Part shown: one piece after another, positions 15,648 to 23,646 of the stretch | How positions within the stretch are numbered: position 1 is the stretch's first letter | Layout: each line of letters begins with the position of its first letter | Origin: an uncultured Lachnospira sp. | GTDB taxonomy: Bacteria; Bacillota; Clostridia; Lachnospirales; Lachnospiraceae | Assembly (NCBI GenBank): GCA_910587485.1 | Contig: CAJUKN010000003.1 | Location: 117,103-181,102, forward strand | Reading direction: 5' to 3' | DNA: 64,000 nt | The notes under the pieces: model-generated | Databases searched by the model: none | What the model was told of the DNA's origin: nothing | The model's input: only the letters and a program-made list of their open reading frames with translations | Made by a program: the position numbers and the translations under genes

Positions 15648-17207
15648 ATGAAAGTAGTAAAAAAATCATTTAGACATCTGATTGTAGTTTTATTTGTTGC
15701 CTCACTTGCTGCATCGATGCTGATTGGGTGTGCAGGTAGTAATGATTCTAAAAATGATAGTGTAGGCGATGGCAAGTTGGTGTCAGGAAGTGAGTTTACT
15801 GTAGGTTTTGATGCAGAATTTCCACCATATGGATATAAAGATGACAATGGTGAATATGTTGGTTTTGACTTAGACTTAGCGCAGGAAGTTTGTAACAGAA
15901 ATGGTTGGACATTAGTAAAACAGCCAATTGACTGGGATTCTAAAGATATGGAATTAAATTCTGGAACAATTAGCTGTATTTGGAATGGATTTACAATAGA
16001 TGGAAGAGAAAATGAATATACATGGTCATCTGCTTATATTGATAATTCTCAAGTAGTTGTTGTAAAAAGCAGTTCATCAATTGAAAAATTGGACGATTTA
16101 AAAGGTAAAGTTGTTTTAGTGCAGGCAGATTCATCTGCATTGGCAGCTTTTACAGGAGAAAATGCGGAAGAAAAAAATATTGCACTTGCAAAAAGTTTTT
16201 CTTCACTTCAGCAAGTATCGGATTACAATAGTGCATTTATGAACTTAGAGGCAGGTTCTGTCGATGCCATTTGCATGGATATAGGTGTTGCAAGGTATGA
16301 ATTAGAAGCCAGAGGCGGCGCGTTTAAAATGTTAAAAGAGCATGTATCTTCTGAACAGTATGGCGTAGGATTTAAAAAGGGCAATAAAGCTCTTAGAAAT
16401 CAAGTTCAAAAAAGTTTGGAAGAGATGTTATCCGATGGAACATTAGAGACAATAGCAAAAAAATGGGGCGTTGACGAAAGTATCTGTCTGGGCAAAGAAG
16501 GCGCTGATGCGGTTATGAAGGCAGAAAAAGACACAGAGAAAGAAAAACCATTTTTTAAGCAGTTTGTTGAAATTGTTGGACTTTTAGCTAGTGGTATGTT
16601 AGCTTCATTGGCAATTTTTGTACTTACATTGATATTTTCTTTGCCGCTTGGATTGCTTATTACATTTATTAGAACTTCAAAATTGAAAGTTTTGCAGTGG
16701 ATTGCACGAATTTACATATCAATTCTTAGAGGAACACCATTGATGCTGCAATTATTAGTCGTATTTTTTGGACCATATTATATATTTGATATATCATTGT
16801 CCTATTCATATCGATTTTATGCAGTTATTATCGGATTTTCATTAAACTATGCGGCATATTTTGCTGAGATTTTTAGAGCAGGAATTGCATCCGTTCCAGT
16901 GGGACAACATGAGGCTGCACAGGTACTTGGCTATTCAAAAGTACAGACATTTTGTAAAATTGTATTTCCACAGATGGTTAAACATGTACTGCCGCCTGTA
17001 ACTAATGAGGTTATAACACTTGTCAAAGATACATCTTTAGCATTTGCATTAGCTTATACAGAAATGTTTACACTGGCAAAACAGGTTGCCGCTTCTAAGG
17101 CAAGTATTATGCCATTATTTGTGGCAGGCATATTTTACTATATATTTAATTTTATTGTAGCATGGCTGATGGAAAAGGTTGAGAAAAAGCTGGAATATTA
17201 TAGGTAG
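15648..17207 (+). CDS. Amino-acid ABC transporter: fused substrate-binding lipoprotein and permease
   Basis: About 519 residues. The N-terminal part is a lipoprotein signal (SMLIGC lipobox) and a type 3 solute-binding domain for polar amino acids (FDAEFPPYGYKDDNGEYVGFDLDLAQEV). After about residue 300 comes a HisM/GlnP-type permease with three to five membrane helices and the loop QHEAAQVLGYSKVQTFCKIVFPQ that docks the ATPase. Such fusions are known in Firmicutes (GlnPH type). The next gene supplies the ATPase. ATG 15648 fits the AAAGG leader spacing seen elsewhere; ATG 15636 is only two bases from AAAGG. Substrate (Gln, Cys, His, Arg) is not resolved. Confidence 0.93.
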   Translation: MKVVKKSFRHLIVVLFVASLAASMLIGCAGSNDSKNDSVGDGKLVSGSEFTVGFDAEFPPYGYKDDNGEYVGFDLDLAQEVCNRNGWTLVKQPIDWDSKDMELNSGTISCIWNGFTIDGRENEYTWSSAYIDNSQVVVVKSSSSIEKLDDLKGKVVLVQADSSALAAFTGENAEEKNIALAKSFSSLQQVSDYNSAFMNLEAGSVDAICMDIGVARYELEARGGAFKMLKEHVSSEQYGVGFKKGNKALRNQVQKSLEEMLSDGTLETIAKKWGVDESICLGKEGADAVMKAEKDTEKEKPFFKQFVEIVGLLASGMLASLAIFVLTLIFSLPLGLLITFIRTSKLKVLQWIARIYISILRGTPLMLQLLVVFFGPYYIFDISLSYSYRFYAVIIGFSLNYAAYFAEIFRAGIASVPVGQHEAAQVLGYSKVQTFCKIVFPQMVKHVLPPVTNEVITLVKDTSLAFALAYTEMFTLAKQVAASKASIMPLFVAGIFYYIFNFIVAWLMEKVEKKLEYYR

Positions 17208-17327
17208 AATAAAAATTGTGCAAAAAGCAATATACGGTTGTTTATGCTGAAATGTCACAAATAATGCTTGTTGCGATAAAGCAGTTTTTGCATGATTTTG
17301 ACATTGCATTTCAGAATGGAGGATACA

Positions 17328-18086
17328 ATGAAGCTATTAGAAATGAATCATATTAAGAAAAGTTTTGGAAGTCTTGGCGTGCTAAAAGATATATCAATAG
17401 ACGTTGAGGAAGGAGAGGTTGTAGCAATTATAGGACCATCAGGTTCAGGAAAGTCAACATTGCTTCGATGTGCGACTCTTTTGGAAACAATTGATGAGGG
17501 AACATTGAAGTATTGTGGCGAAGAAGCTGCAGCAAATACAGGTTCGGGAAAAACGGTGTATGCTTCTAAAAATAAATTACATGAATTAAAAAATAATTTT
17601 GGTTTAGTATTTCAAAATTTTAATCTTTTTCCACACTATTCTGTAATGAAAAATGTTACCGATGCACCAATTAGTGTTCAAAAAAGAAATAAAGAAGAAG
17701 TTTATAAAGTTGCTGAGGAATTATTGAAGAAAGTAGGACTAGAAGATAAAAAGGACTATTATCCATGTCAATTATCTGGTGGTCAGCAACAGAGAGTAGC
17801 TATTGCAAGAGCATTAGCAATGAATCCTAAAATTTTATTTTTTGATGAACCTACATCAGCACTTGACCCTGAAATTACAGCCGAAATTTTAAAAATTATG
17901 AGAGAACTTGCCGCAGAAAAAATGACAATGGTTATTGTGACACATGAAATTAATTTTGCCAGAAATGTTGCAGATAGAGTAATATTTATGGATAGTGGCT
18001 TTGTGATAGAGCAAGGAACACCAAAAGATGTTATTGACAATCCAACAAATGATAGAACAAGAGCATTTTTACAAAAATTAGCCTAA
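17328..18086 (+). CDS. Amino-acid ABC transporter ATPase
   Basis: 252 residues. GlnQ-type ATPase: Walker A GPSGSGKST, Q-loop LVFQNFNLFPHYSVMKN, signature LSGGQQQR, Walker B ILFFDEPTSALDP and H-loop VTHE. GGAGG lies five bases before ATG 17328; the longer frame from 17292 translates this site. Between the permease and this gene is 120 bases with weak inverted repeats. It pairs with the fused transporter upstream. Confidence 0.95.
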   Translation: MKLLEMNHIKKSFGSLGVLKDISIDVEEGEVVAIIGPSGSGKSTLLRCATLLETIDEGTLKYCGEEAAANTGSGKTVYASKNKLHELKNNFGLVFQNFNLFPHYSVMKNVTDAPISVQKRNKEEVYKVAEELLKKVGLEDKKDYYPCQLSGGQQQRVAIARALAMNPKILFFDEPTSALDPEITAEILKIMRELAAEKMTMVIVTHEINFARNVADRVIFMDSGFVIEQGTPKDVIDNPTNDRTRAFLQKLA

Positions 18087-18109
18087 GAATAGATAACACA
18101 AATAAAGTC

Positions 18110-18138
18110 TTGAAAATATTGAGATTTTGTGTTAATCT
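18110..18138 (+). promoter_or_regulatory. tRNA-Gly promoter
   Basis: TTGAAA, 17-base spacer, TAATCT, ending 11 bases before the tRNA. Confidence 0.6.
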
Positions 18139-18149
18139 ATATCTGGCAG

Positions 18150-18220
18150 GCAGATATGGTCTATCGGTATGACCTCAGCTTCCCAAGCTGATGAGGCGGG
18201 TTCGACTCCCGTTATCTGCT
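18150..18220 (+). tRNA. tRNA-Gly (anticodon CCC)
   Basis: A full cloverleaf: acceptor GCAGATA/TATCTGC (7 bp), D arm with GGT...ACC, anticodon stem CAGCT/AGCTG with loop TTCCCAA giving anticodon CCC (codon GGG), T arm CGGG-TTCGACT-CCCG, discriminator T. The CCA end is not encoded. It is isolated from other tRNA genes. Confidence 0.95.
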
Positions 18221-18262
18221 CTTATAAGACGAATTTGTGTAGCAATGCAACTATTTTTTAAT

Positions 18263-18354
18263 TTGACATTTTAAACATATTATGCTAATCTTTTAAAGAA
18301 GTAAAGCATCACAAGGGGCATACCACCAAAGGTATGGTTTTTGTGGTGCTTTTT
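18263..18354 (+). ncRNA. Candidate small hairpin RNA with own promoter
   Basis: TTGACA (18263-18268), 17-base spacer and TAATCT (18286-18291) predict a start near 18298. The transcript would fold into one long hairpin: AAGCATCACAA with TTGTGGTGCTT, and inside it CATACC with GGTATG, ending in TTTTTT at about 18350. No coding sequence fits. It could be a very short RNA of about 55 nt or simply a terminator for tRNA readthrough. Confidence 0.45.
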
Positions 18355-18433
18355 TGGTGGATATAATAAATAAAGTGATAAATCAGACTTGAATAATTTA
18401 GATAATCAGTGTTGTATCATTCCAAAAGCATTG

Positions 18434-18560
18434 AACCTCATCACGAAAGTTCCCCACTTCAATGCCGCAGAGATATAAGTGGTGGGTGGGGACTTGGGTT
18501 GCGATAGCAGATAGATGGTTTGAGCAAGTAGCGTAGCGGATTGCGAATATCCACTTTGAC
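18434..18560 (-). repeat. Palindromic intergenic repeat, copy B
   Basis: Inverse orientation to copies A, D and E: AACCTCATCACGAAAGTTCCCC, then ACTTCAATGCCGCAGAGATATAAGT, GTGGGGACTT and finally AGCAAGTAGCGTAGCGGATT, ending ATCCACTTTGAC. The inner arms pair as in the other copies. Confidence 0.75.
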
Positions 18561-18629
18561 TTTATTAAATGAATTTTTAGAAGGAAATGGTTTTGAAAAA
18601 ATATAAATATAAGAAAAAGGAGAAAATAT

Positions 18630-18827
18630 ATGATTAAAATTAATGGAGAAGATGTACAAGGAGTTGAGGGAATAAGCGTGATTGACTATCTAAACAGCAA
18701 TGGTTATAATGTTAATCGTGTTGTGGTAGAAAAAAATCTTGAAGTAGTACCTCGCGATAATATGAACAATGTATTATTAGAAGATGGAGACAGTATAGAA
18801 ATTATACAGTTTGTTGGAGGTGGTTGA
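18630..18827 (+). CDS. thiS: Sulfur carrier protein ThiS
   Basis: 65 residues with the beta-grasp fold and C-terminal GGG: the terminal Gly-Gly is adenylated by ThiF and thiocarboxylated to give sulfur to ThiG. It begins MIKINGEDVQGVEGISV and ends DSIEIIQFVGGG. AAGGAG precedes ATG. First gene of the thiazole group; no TPP riboswitch was recognisable upstream. Confidence 0.93.
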   Translation: MIKINGEDVQGVEGISVIDYLNSNGYNVNRVVVEKNLEVVPRDNMNNVLLEDGDSIEIIQFVGGG

Positions 18828-18929
18828 TTTACAAGCATCCGTTTGATATGAATAAAAGTATAAAAATTGATTTAAAAATAATTTTTATAGAAAAGTGAAT
18901 TTAAAAATAATTTTAATGAGGAAATTAAT

Positions 18930-19733
18930 TTGAAAATAGTTTTAAATGGAGAATTGTATCATACGTCTTGCAAAACTGCCAAAGAATTGTCTAAAGAATT
19001 AAAGTTCAATGAAAATGAAAACGATGTATTTATTTTAAATGGCTATCAAGAGTCGTATGATATTTGCTTAAAAGAGGGGGACGAGGTTTTTTTAATCAAT
19101 AAAAATACACTTCCACCAAAAGAACAATGGGAAAAAATAATATGTGCAAGACATACTCCCGGTATCTATGAAAAGGTAAAAAAAGCAAGAGTAGCGATTG
19201 CAGGGCTTGGAGGTCTTGGTTCTAATATAGCAATGATGCTTGCAAGAACAGGTATAGGACATTTGCATCTTGTTGATTTTGATACAGTTGACTTGACAAA
19301 TCTTAATCGTCAGCAATATAGTGTTTGCCATATTGGACGTTTTAAGACAGAGGCATTAAAAGAGCAGTTATTAGATATTTGTCCATTTCTTGATATTCAT
19401 ATAGATACTGTTTATGTGACAAAGGATAATGCGTTTCATTTATTTAAAGATGATGATATTGTCTGTGAAGCTTTTGACAATGCAGAATGTAAAGCGATGC
19501 TTACAGAAGAACTTTTATCAAAGTGGAGAAAAACAGCGTTGATTGCCGCCTCTGGAATGGCAGGATATGGTAACAGTAATGGCATTAAAACTAGAAAAAT
19601 AAGAGACAATTTTTATATATGTGGTGATGAGGTTACGGGTGCAGAACAAGGAATCGGATTGATGGCTCCAAGAGTGGCGTTATGTGCTGCACATCAGGCA
19701 AATTTGGTACTTGATTTGATAATAAAAAGTTAA
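18930..19733 (+). CDS. thiF: ThiS adenylyltransferase with N-terminal ThiS-like domain
   Basis: 267 residues. The first ~65 residues (MKIVLNGELYHTSCKTAKEL...KEGDEVFLINKNTLP) are a ThiS-like beta-grasp domain without terminal GG; the rest is an E1-like ThiF with GLGGLGSNIA for ATP and DFDTVDLTNLNRQQY. I see no paired CxxC zinc motif and no obvious catalytic Cys region, as in the short ThiF family 2. The start is TTG 18930, nine bases after GAGG. It charges ThiS upstream for ThiG downstream. Confidence 0.9.
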   Translation: MKIVLNGELYHTSCKTAKELSKELKFNENENDVFILNGYQESYDICLKEGDEVFLINKNTLPPKEQWEKIICARHTPGIYEKVKKARVAIAGLGGLGSNIAMMLARTGIGHLHLVDFDTVDLTNLNRQQYSVCHIGRFKTEALKEQLLDICPFLDIHIDTVYVTKDNAFHLFKDDDIVCEAFDNAECKAMLTEELLSKWRKTALIAASGMAGYGNSNGIKTRKIRDNFYICGDEVTGAEQGIGLMAPRVALCAAHQANLVLDLIIKS

Positions 19734-19734
19734 A

Positions 19735-19780
19735 AGGTTATAAGCAAGTAGCGTAGCAGATTGTGAACATTCGCTTTGAC
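19735..19780 (-). repeat. Palindromic intergenic repeat, partial copy F
   Basis: Only one end of the element: AGCAAGTAGCGTAGCAGATT then GTGAACATTCGCTTTGAC, matching the ends of copies B and C. Confidence 0.65.
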
Positions 19781-19797
19781 ATTTTCAATTGCAAGGG

Positions 19798-19873
19798 TTG
19801 TGTCTGAGTGTTGCTTGACACAAACTCATAAGAATTTTTCATTTTTTGTATAAAGAGCAACACAGAAATGAGG
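19798..19873 (+). repeat. Hairpin plus RBS-carrying leader (thiG)
   Basis: TTGTGTC (19798-19804) pairs with GACACAA (19817-19823); 33 bases later GCAACACAGAAATGAGG provides the thiG ribosome-binding site. The same order of hairpin then CAGAAATGAGG-type leader occurs before trpB (56718-56796) and the methyltransferase (60297-60356), both on the minus strand. Confidence 0.7.
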
Positions 19874-19879
19874 TTAAAA

Positions 19880-20650
19880 ATGCAGGACGATAAATTTATT
19901 TTAGCTGGACATGAGTTTACTTCACGTTTTATACTTGGTTCAGGTAAGTATAACTTAGATTTGATTAAAGCGGCAATTGAGCAGGGAGGCGCGCAGATTA
20001 TAACATTGGCATTAAGGCGTGCCAATACTGGAAAAAGCGAGAATATTCTTGATTTTATACCAGAAAATGTGACATTATTGCCAAATACATCTGGAGCTAG
20101 AAATGCTGAGGAAGCTGTAAGAATTGCACATCTTGCAAAAGAAATGGGGTGTGGTAATTTTGTTAAAGTTGAGATTATGAATGATTCAAAATATTTGCTT
20201 CCAGATAATTATGAAACGATTAAGGCAACGGAAGTTTTAGCAAAAGAAGGATTTATTGTTATGCCGTATATGTTTCCAGATTTAAATGTTGCAAGAGCTT
20301 TGCAAAATGCGGGTGCTGCTTGTGTTATGCCTTTGGGTGCGCCTATTGGTTCCAATAAAGGACTTGCAACGAAAGATTTTATACAAATATTGGTTGATGA
20401 AATAGACCTTCCAATTATTGTGGATGCAGGAATAGGAAAACCATCTCAAGCATGTGAGGCAATGGAGATGGGGGCTTCAGCGGTTATGGCAAATACAGCC
20501 ATTGCCACAGCAGGAGATATACCCGCTATGGCAGGTGCATTTAGACAGGCTATTGAAGCTGGAAGAACAGCCTATATAACAGGAATGGGAAGAGTGTTGA
20601 CAAGAGGTGGAAGTGCTTCCGACCCATTGACAGGGTTTTTGCATTTATAA
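19880..20650 (+). CDS. thiG: Thiazole synthase
   Basis: 256 residues. ThiG builds thiazole phosphate from deoxyxylulose phosphate, dehydroglycine and ThiS thiocarboxylate. A TIM barrel with the Schiff-base lysine in NFVKVEIMND, plus PLGAPIGSN, DAGIGKPSQA and MANTAIA. The start is ATG 19880; ATG 19868 belongs to the ATGAGG of the leader. It lies 146 bases after thiF, separated by a repeat, so co-transcription is probable but not certain. Confidence 0.96.
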   Translation: MQDDKFILAGHEFTSRFILGSGKYNLDLIKAAIEQGGAQIITLALRRANTGKSENILDFIPENVTLLPNTSGARNAEEAVRIAHLAKEMGCGNFVKVEIMNDSKYLLPDNYETIKATEVLAKEGFIVMPYMFPDLNVARALQNAGAACVMPLGAPIGSNKGLATKDFIQILVDEIDLPIIVDAGIGKPSQACEAMEMGASAVMANTAIATAGDIPAMAGAFRQAIEAGRTAYITGMGRVLTRGGSASDPLTGFLHL

Positions 20651-20676
20651 AGAGTTAGAAATTAAATGAATAATTT

Positions 20677-20838
20677 AATCTCATCAAGAAAGTCCCCCAC
20701 TTCAATGTCACAGAAGCATAAGTGGTAGGTAGGGACTTGCTTGTTTCAGTGGTAGTATAAGCTCTCACTGAAAAGCTGTGATAGCAGCTATGAGGTTATG
20801 AGCTAGTAGTGAAGCGGATTGCGAATATCCACTTTGAC
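20677..20838 (-). repeat. Palindromic intergenic repeat, copy C
   Basis: The longest copy. Starts AATCTCATCAAGAAAGTCCC, has the ACTTCAATGTCACAGAAGCA loop segment and an extra hairpin (TTTCAGTGGTAG...CTCACTGAAA), and ends AGCGGATTGCGAATATCCAC. It fills most of the thiG-thiH gap of 332 bases. Confidence 0.75.
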
Positions 20839-20954
20839 TAGTTCAACTATGATTTATGTTGCTTGATATAAAACTATCAAAAAATATAGATTTTTAAATG
20901 GAAAGATTTTTTACGTAAACATAGTATAGAAATAAAATTAATTAAATAAAATTT

Positions 20955-20982
20955 GCAGGTTATAGAAAGGTACGACATTAAT
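20955..20982 (+). repeat. Second leader type (thiH)
   Basis: TTGCAGGTTATAGAAAGGTACG precedes thiH; the same block (TTTGCAGGTTATGGAAAGG) precedes the gene at 47571 and a variant precedes folE. Confidence 0.6.
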
Positions 20983-22245
20983 ATGTCTAATTATGAAGAA
21001 CAAACATATTTTATTGATAGTGAGGCATTAAGCCCGCAGGCTTTAGAAAAGAAGCATCAATTAGAAACGAATCCTTCTGTTAGAACGAATCATATGGAGT
21101 ATATGGAGGGAATGGAAATTATTGATTCCGATATTAAAGATAAAGTGCAAAAAAATATGCAATCATATGATTATAGTATATATACAAAAGAAGATGTATG
21201 CAGAGCATTAGAACATGATACATGCAGTATCAACGATTTTAAAGCACTTTTATCTCCAGCGGCAGCACCATATTTAGAACAGATGGCTAGAAAGGCAGAG
21301 GAAGAAACAAGGAAGCATTTTGGAAATAGTGTATATATATTTACTCCAATATATATAGCAAACTATTGTGAAAATTATTGCATTTATTGTGGATTTAATT
21401 GTTATAATCATATTCAAAGAAAAAAGCTGAATATGGAAGAAATTGAAAAAGAAATGCAAATTATCGCTGCTACAGGTATGGAAGAGATACTTATTTTGAC
21501 AGGAGAAAGCAGAAGTGTAAGCAGCGTGGAATATATTGGTGAAGCCTGTAAAATTGCAAGAAAGTATTTTAGAAATGTAGGGATAGAGATATATCCTGTA
21601 AATACAAATGAATATAAATATTTGCATCAATGTGGAGTGGATTATGTAACCGTATTTCAAGAAACGTATAATTCAGATAAATATGAAACTTTACATTTAA
21701 TGGGGCATAAAAGGATATGGCCATATCGATTTGATGCTCAGGAGCGAGCGATTCGAGGAGGAATGAGAGGTGTTTCATTTTCAGCATTGCTTGGTCTTGA
21801 TGATTTTAGAAAAGATGCATTGGCAACAGGACTTCACGCATATTATATTCAGCGAAAATATCCACATGCAGAGATTTCATTGTCCTGTCCTAGATTGCGC
21901 CCTATTGTCAATAATGATAAAATAAATCCAAGAGATGTCCATGAAAAAGAGTTATGTCAAGTGTTGTGTGCTTACCGCATTTTTCTTCCGTTTGCAGGAA
22001 TTACAGTATCTTCAAGAGAAAGTAAAGAATTTAGAAATGGAATTACAAAAATATGTGCAACAAAGGTTTCTGCTGGTGTAAGTACAGGAATAGGTGACCA
22101 TGATAAAAAATATAATGGAAAAGAGGACAGTGATGTGGGGGATGCTCAGTTTGAAATAGACGATTCAAGAAGCTTTGAACAGATGATGCATGATATGAAA
22201 GAGGAAGCATTACAACCTGTTCTCAATGAATATTTATATGTGTAA
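20983..22245 (+). CDS. thiH: 2-iminoacetate synthase (radical SAM)
   Basis: 420 residues. ThiH cleaves tyrosine to dehydroglycine (2-iminoacetate) and p-cresol for ThiG in anaerobes. The cluster motif is CENYCIYC (CX3CX2C) in ANYCENYCIYCGFNCYN; ILTGESR and ALLGLDDFRKDALAT follow. ATG 20983 (MSNYEEQ) is the likely start; the frame also opens at a TTG at 20953 within the leader. It completes thiS-thiF-thiG-thiH. Confidence 0.94.
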   Translation: MSNYEEQTYFIDSEALSPQALEKKHQLETNPSVRTNHMEYMEGMEIIDSDIKDKVQKNMQSYDYSIYTKEDVCRALEHDTCSINDFKALLSPAAAPYLEQMARKAEEETRKHFGNSVYIFTPIYIANYCENYCIYCGFNCYNHIQRKKLNMEEIEKEMQIIAATGMEEILILTGESRSVSSVEYIGEACKIARKYFRNVGIEIYPVNTNEYKYLHQCGVDYVTVFQETYNSDKYETLHLMGHKRIWPYRFDAQERAIRGGMRGVSFSALLGLDDFRKDALATGLHAYYIQRKYPHAEISLSCPRLRPIVNNDKINPRDVHEKELCQVLCAYRIFLPFAGITVSSRESKEFRNGITKICATKVSAGVSTGIGDHDKKYNGKEDSDVGDAQFEIDDSRSFEQMMHDMKEEALQPVLNEYLYV

Positions 22246-22257
22246 GAGGATTTGCAA

Positions 22258-23052
22258 ATGAGAATCGGCATATTTGATTCTGGGTTAGGCGGATTATCAG
22301 TACTGCATTGTGCTAGAAAAATGGCACCAGAGCATAATTACATATTTTATGCAGATAGAGAGCATGTTCCATATGGTGAAAAGACCATTGAAGAAGTCAG
22401 AGAATATGTAGACCATATTATAAGGTTTATGATTGGCAAAGGCGTAGATATTATTATTATTGCATGTAATACAGCAACAAGTTCTTTGAGTATGGAATAT
22501 AGGAAAAAATTTCCAATTCCTATTGTGGGAATGGAACCTGCAGTAAAGAAAGCACTTGATGAATATGGCAATCAAAAAGAAAGAGTGTTAGTTGCTGCAA
22601 CGCCTATTACTATTCATGGACATAAACTAGAACATTTGATTCAAGATTTAGACCATTATCATAAAGTGGATTTAGTGGCAACACCGGGACTTGTTCGATT
22701 TGCAGAAAAAGGGATATTTTTTGGAAAAGAGGTGTATGAATATTTAAGTACAGCTTTAAGCAAATATGATTTAGAAAAGGTTGGAACAGTCGTATTAGGA
22801 TGTACGCATTTCAATTATTTTAAGGAAAGTTTTGTTAAAGTTTTTCCGCACAGACCACATTTTGTTGATGGAAACGAAGGTACAGTCAGACAGGCTATGA
22901 GATTATTAGGATATAACAATATAGATACAAATTATTATAATCAAAAACATGGACTAATAACATATTTATTTTCAGGAAAAGCTGCTTCTATAGAAGACAT
23001 GCAAAAAATAGAAAGATGTATGACACAGTTGGATAAAATGATGAAGATATAA
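22258..23052 (+). CDS. murI: Glutamate racemase
   Basis: 264 residues. It makes D-glutamate for peptidoglycan. Catalytic cysteines are in IACNTATS and VLGCTHFNY, and IGIFDSGLGGLSVL is the N-terminal signature. AGAGGA lies seven bases before ATG 22258. It starts 12 bases after thiH and is probably co-transcribed with it, though the functions are unrelated. Confidence 0.96.
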   Translation: MRIGIFDSGLGGLSVLHCARKMAPEHNYIFYADREHVPYGEKTIEEVREYVDHIIRFMIGKGVDIIIIACNTATSSLSMEYRKKFPIPIVGMEPAVKKALDEYGNQKERVLVAATPITIHGHKLEHLIQDLDHYHKVDLVATPGLVRFAEKGIFFGKEVYEYLSTALSKYDLEKVGTVVLGCTHFNYFKESFVKVFPHRPHFVDGNEGTVRQAMRLLGYNNIDTNYYNQKHGLITYLFSGKAASIEDMQKIERCMTQLDKMMKI

Positions 23053-23116
23053 GTGTGATTTAAATTGGATTTTAAGGAAAGATAAAAAATTAAATTGTTT
23101 TGCTTGATATCATCAA

Positions 23117-23214
23117 AAAAAGGACTGTGCAAAAGAAGAAATACTATAAAATAAGATAAATGTTATTAAACAAATATCTGTTTTTATAGACAACTTTTTT
23201 TGCGACAGTCCTTA
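23117..23214. mobile_element. MITE-like inverted-repeat element
   Basis: AAGGACTGTGCAAAA (about 23119-23133) pairs with TTTTTTTGCGACAGTCCTT (23195-23213) around ~60 A+T-rich bases with no ORF. The GGACTGTCGCAAAA type of end resembles terminal repeats of insertion sequences in Clostridia. It lies between the convergent murI and the small gene at 23257, so a bidirectional terminator is the other explanation. Confidence 0.5.
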
Positions 23215-23256
23215 AACATCGAAACAAACAAGCAAAAGCTTGATAAAATTGTAGGT

Positions 23257-23472
23257 TCAGAAAGTATACTCTTTTGATGGATGGTAGAAGAAGGTATTAA
23301 TATTACTTTTGGAATCGTAAGTAATATTAATGATGTCTTGTGGAGCATTTTCTTTAACCACCTTATTTAGCATTTGAGTAAAAGTAGGACCTTTATAATT
23401 TGCTCGGTCTTGTTTTTCTCTGTTTTCATTGTCTCTTCTTGTGCTGCTAATCATGGATACCATCTGAACCAT
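23257..23472 (-). CDS. Small hypothetical protein, unusual start
   Basis: 71 residues from ATG 23472, basic N-terminal half (STRRDNENREKQDRANYKG) and a C-terminus ending HPSKEYTF; no family recognised. That ATG has no ribosome-binding site, but a perfect AAGGAGG lies at 23510-23516. The frame is open up to it and codes IAVNGFSRDFN before the ATG, so translation may begin at an in-frame ATT (23505), four bases after the site. A TTG with better spacing (23504) is out of frame. The next annotated gene on the other strand is feoAB, and its promoter region is shared. Confidence 0.5.
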   Translation of the reverse strand: MVQMVSMISSTRRDNENREKQDRANYKGPTFTQMLNKVVKENAPQDIINITYDSKSNINTFFYHPSKEYTF

Positions 23473-23614
23473 ATTGAAATCGCGTGAAAATCCATTAACT
23501 GCAATAATCCCTCCTTGGATAGTTATTTCAATAAGTTCCTTACAATTTTTATATCGACAAATGTGTGAAAAATATAACTAGAAAACAAAAATAAAGTAAA
23601 AAATTTTACTTCTT

Positions 23615-23641
23615 TGTGCAAAAAACAGTACAGAAATGAGG
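23615..23641 (+). repeat. RBS-carrying leader repeat (feoAB)
   Basis: GTGCAAAAAACAGTACAGAA then ATGAGG, six bases before ATG 23647. Same family as the queD leader. Confidence 0.7.
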
Positions 23642-23646
23642 AAATT

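Noticed and set aside
18361..18629. TPP riboswitch before thiS
   Set aside because: No CTGAGA or GATNTGG-type conserved segments; the structured part is repeat copy B.
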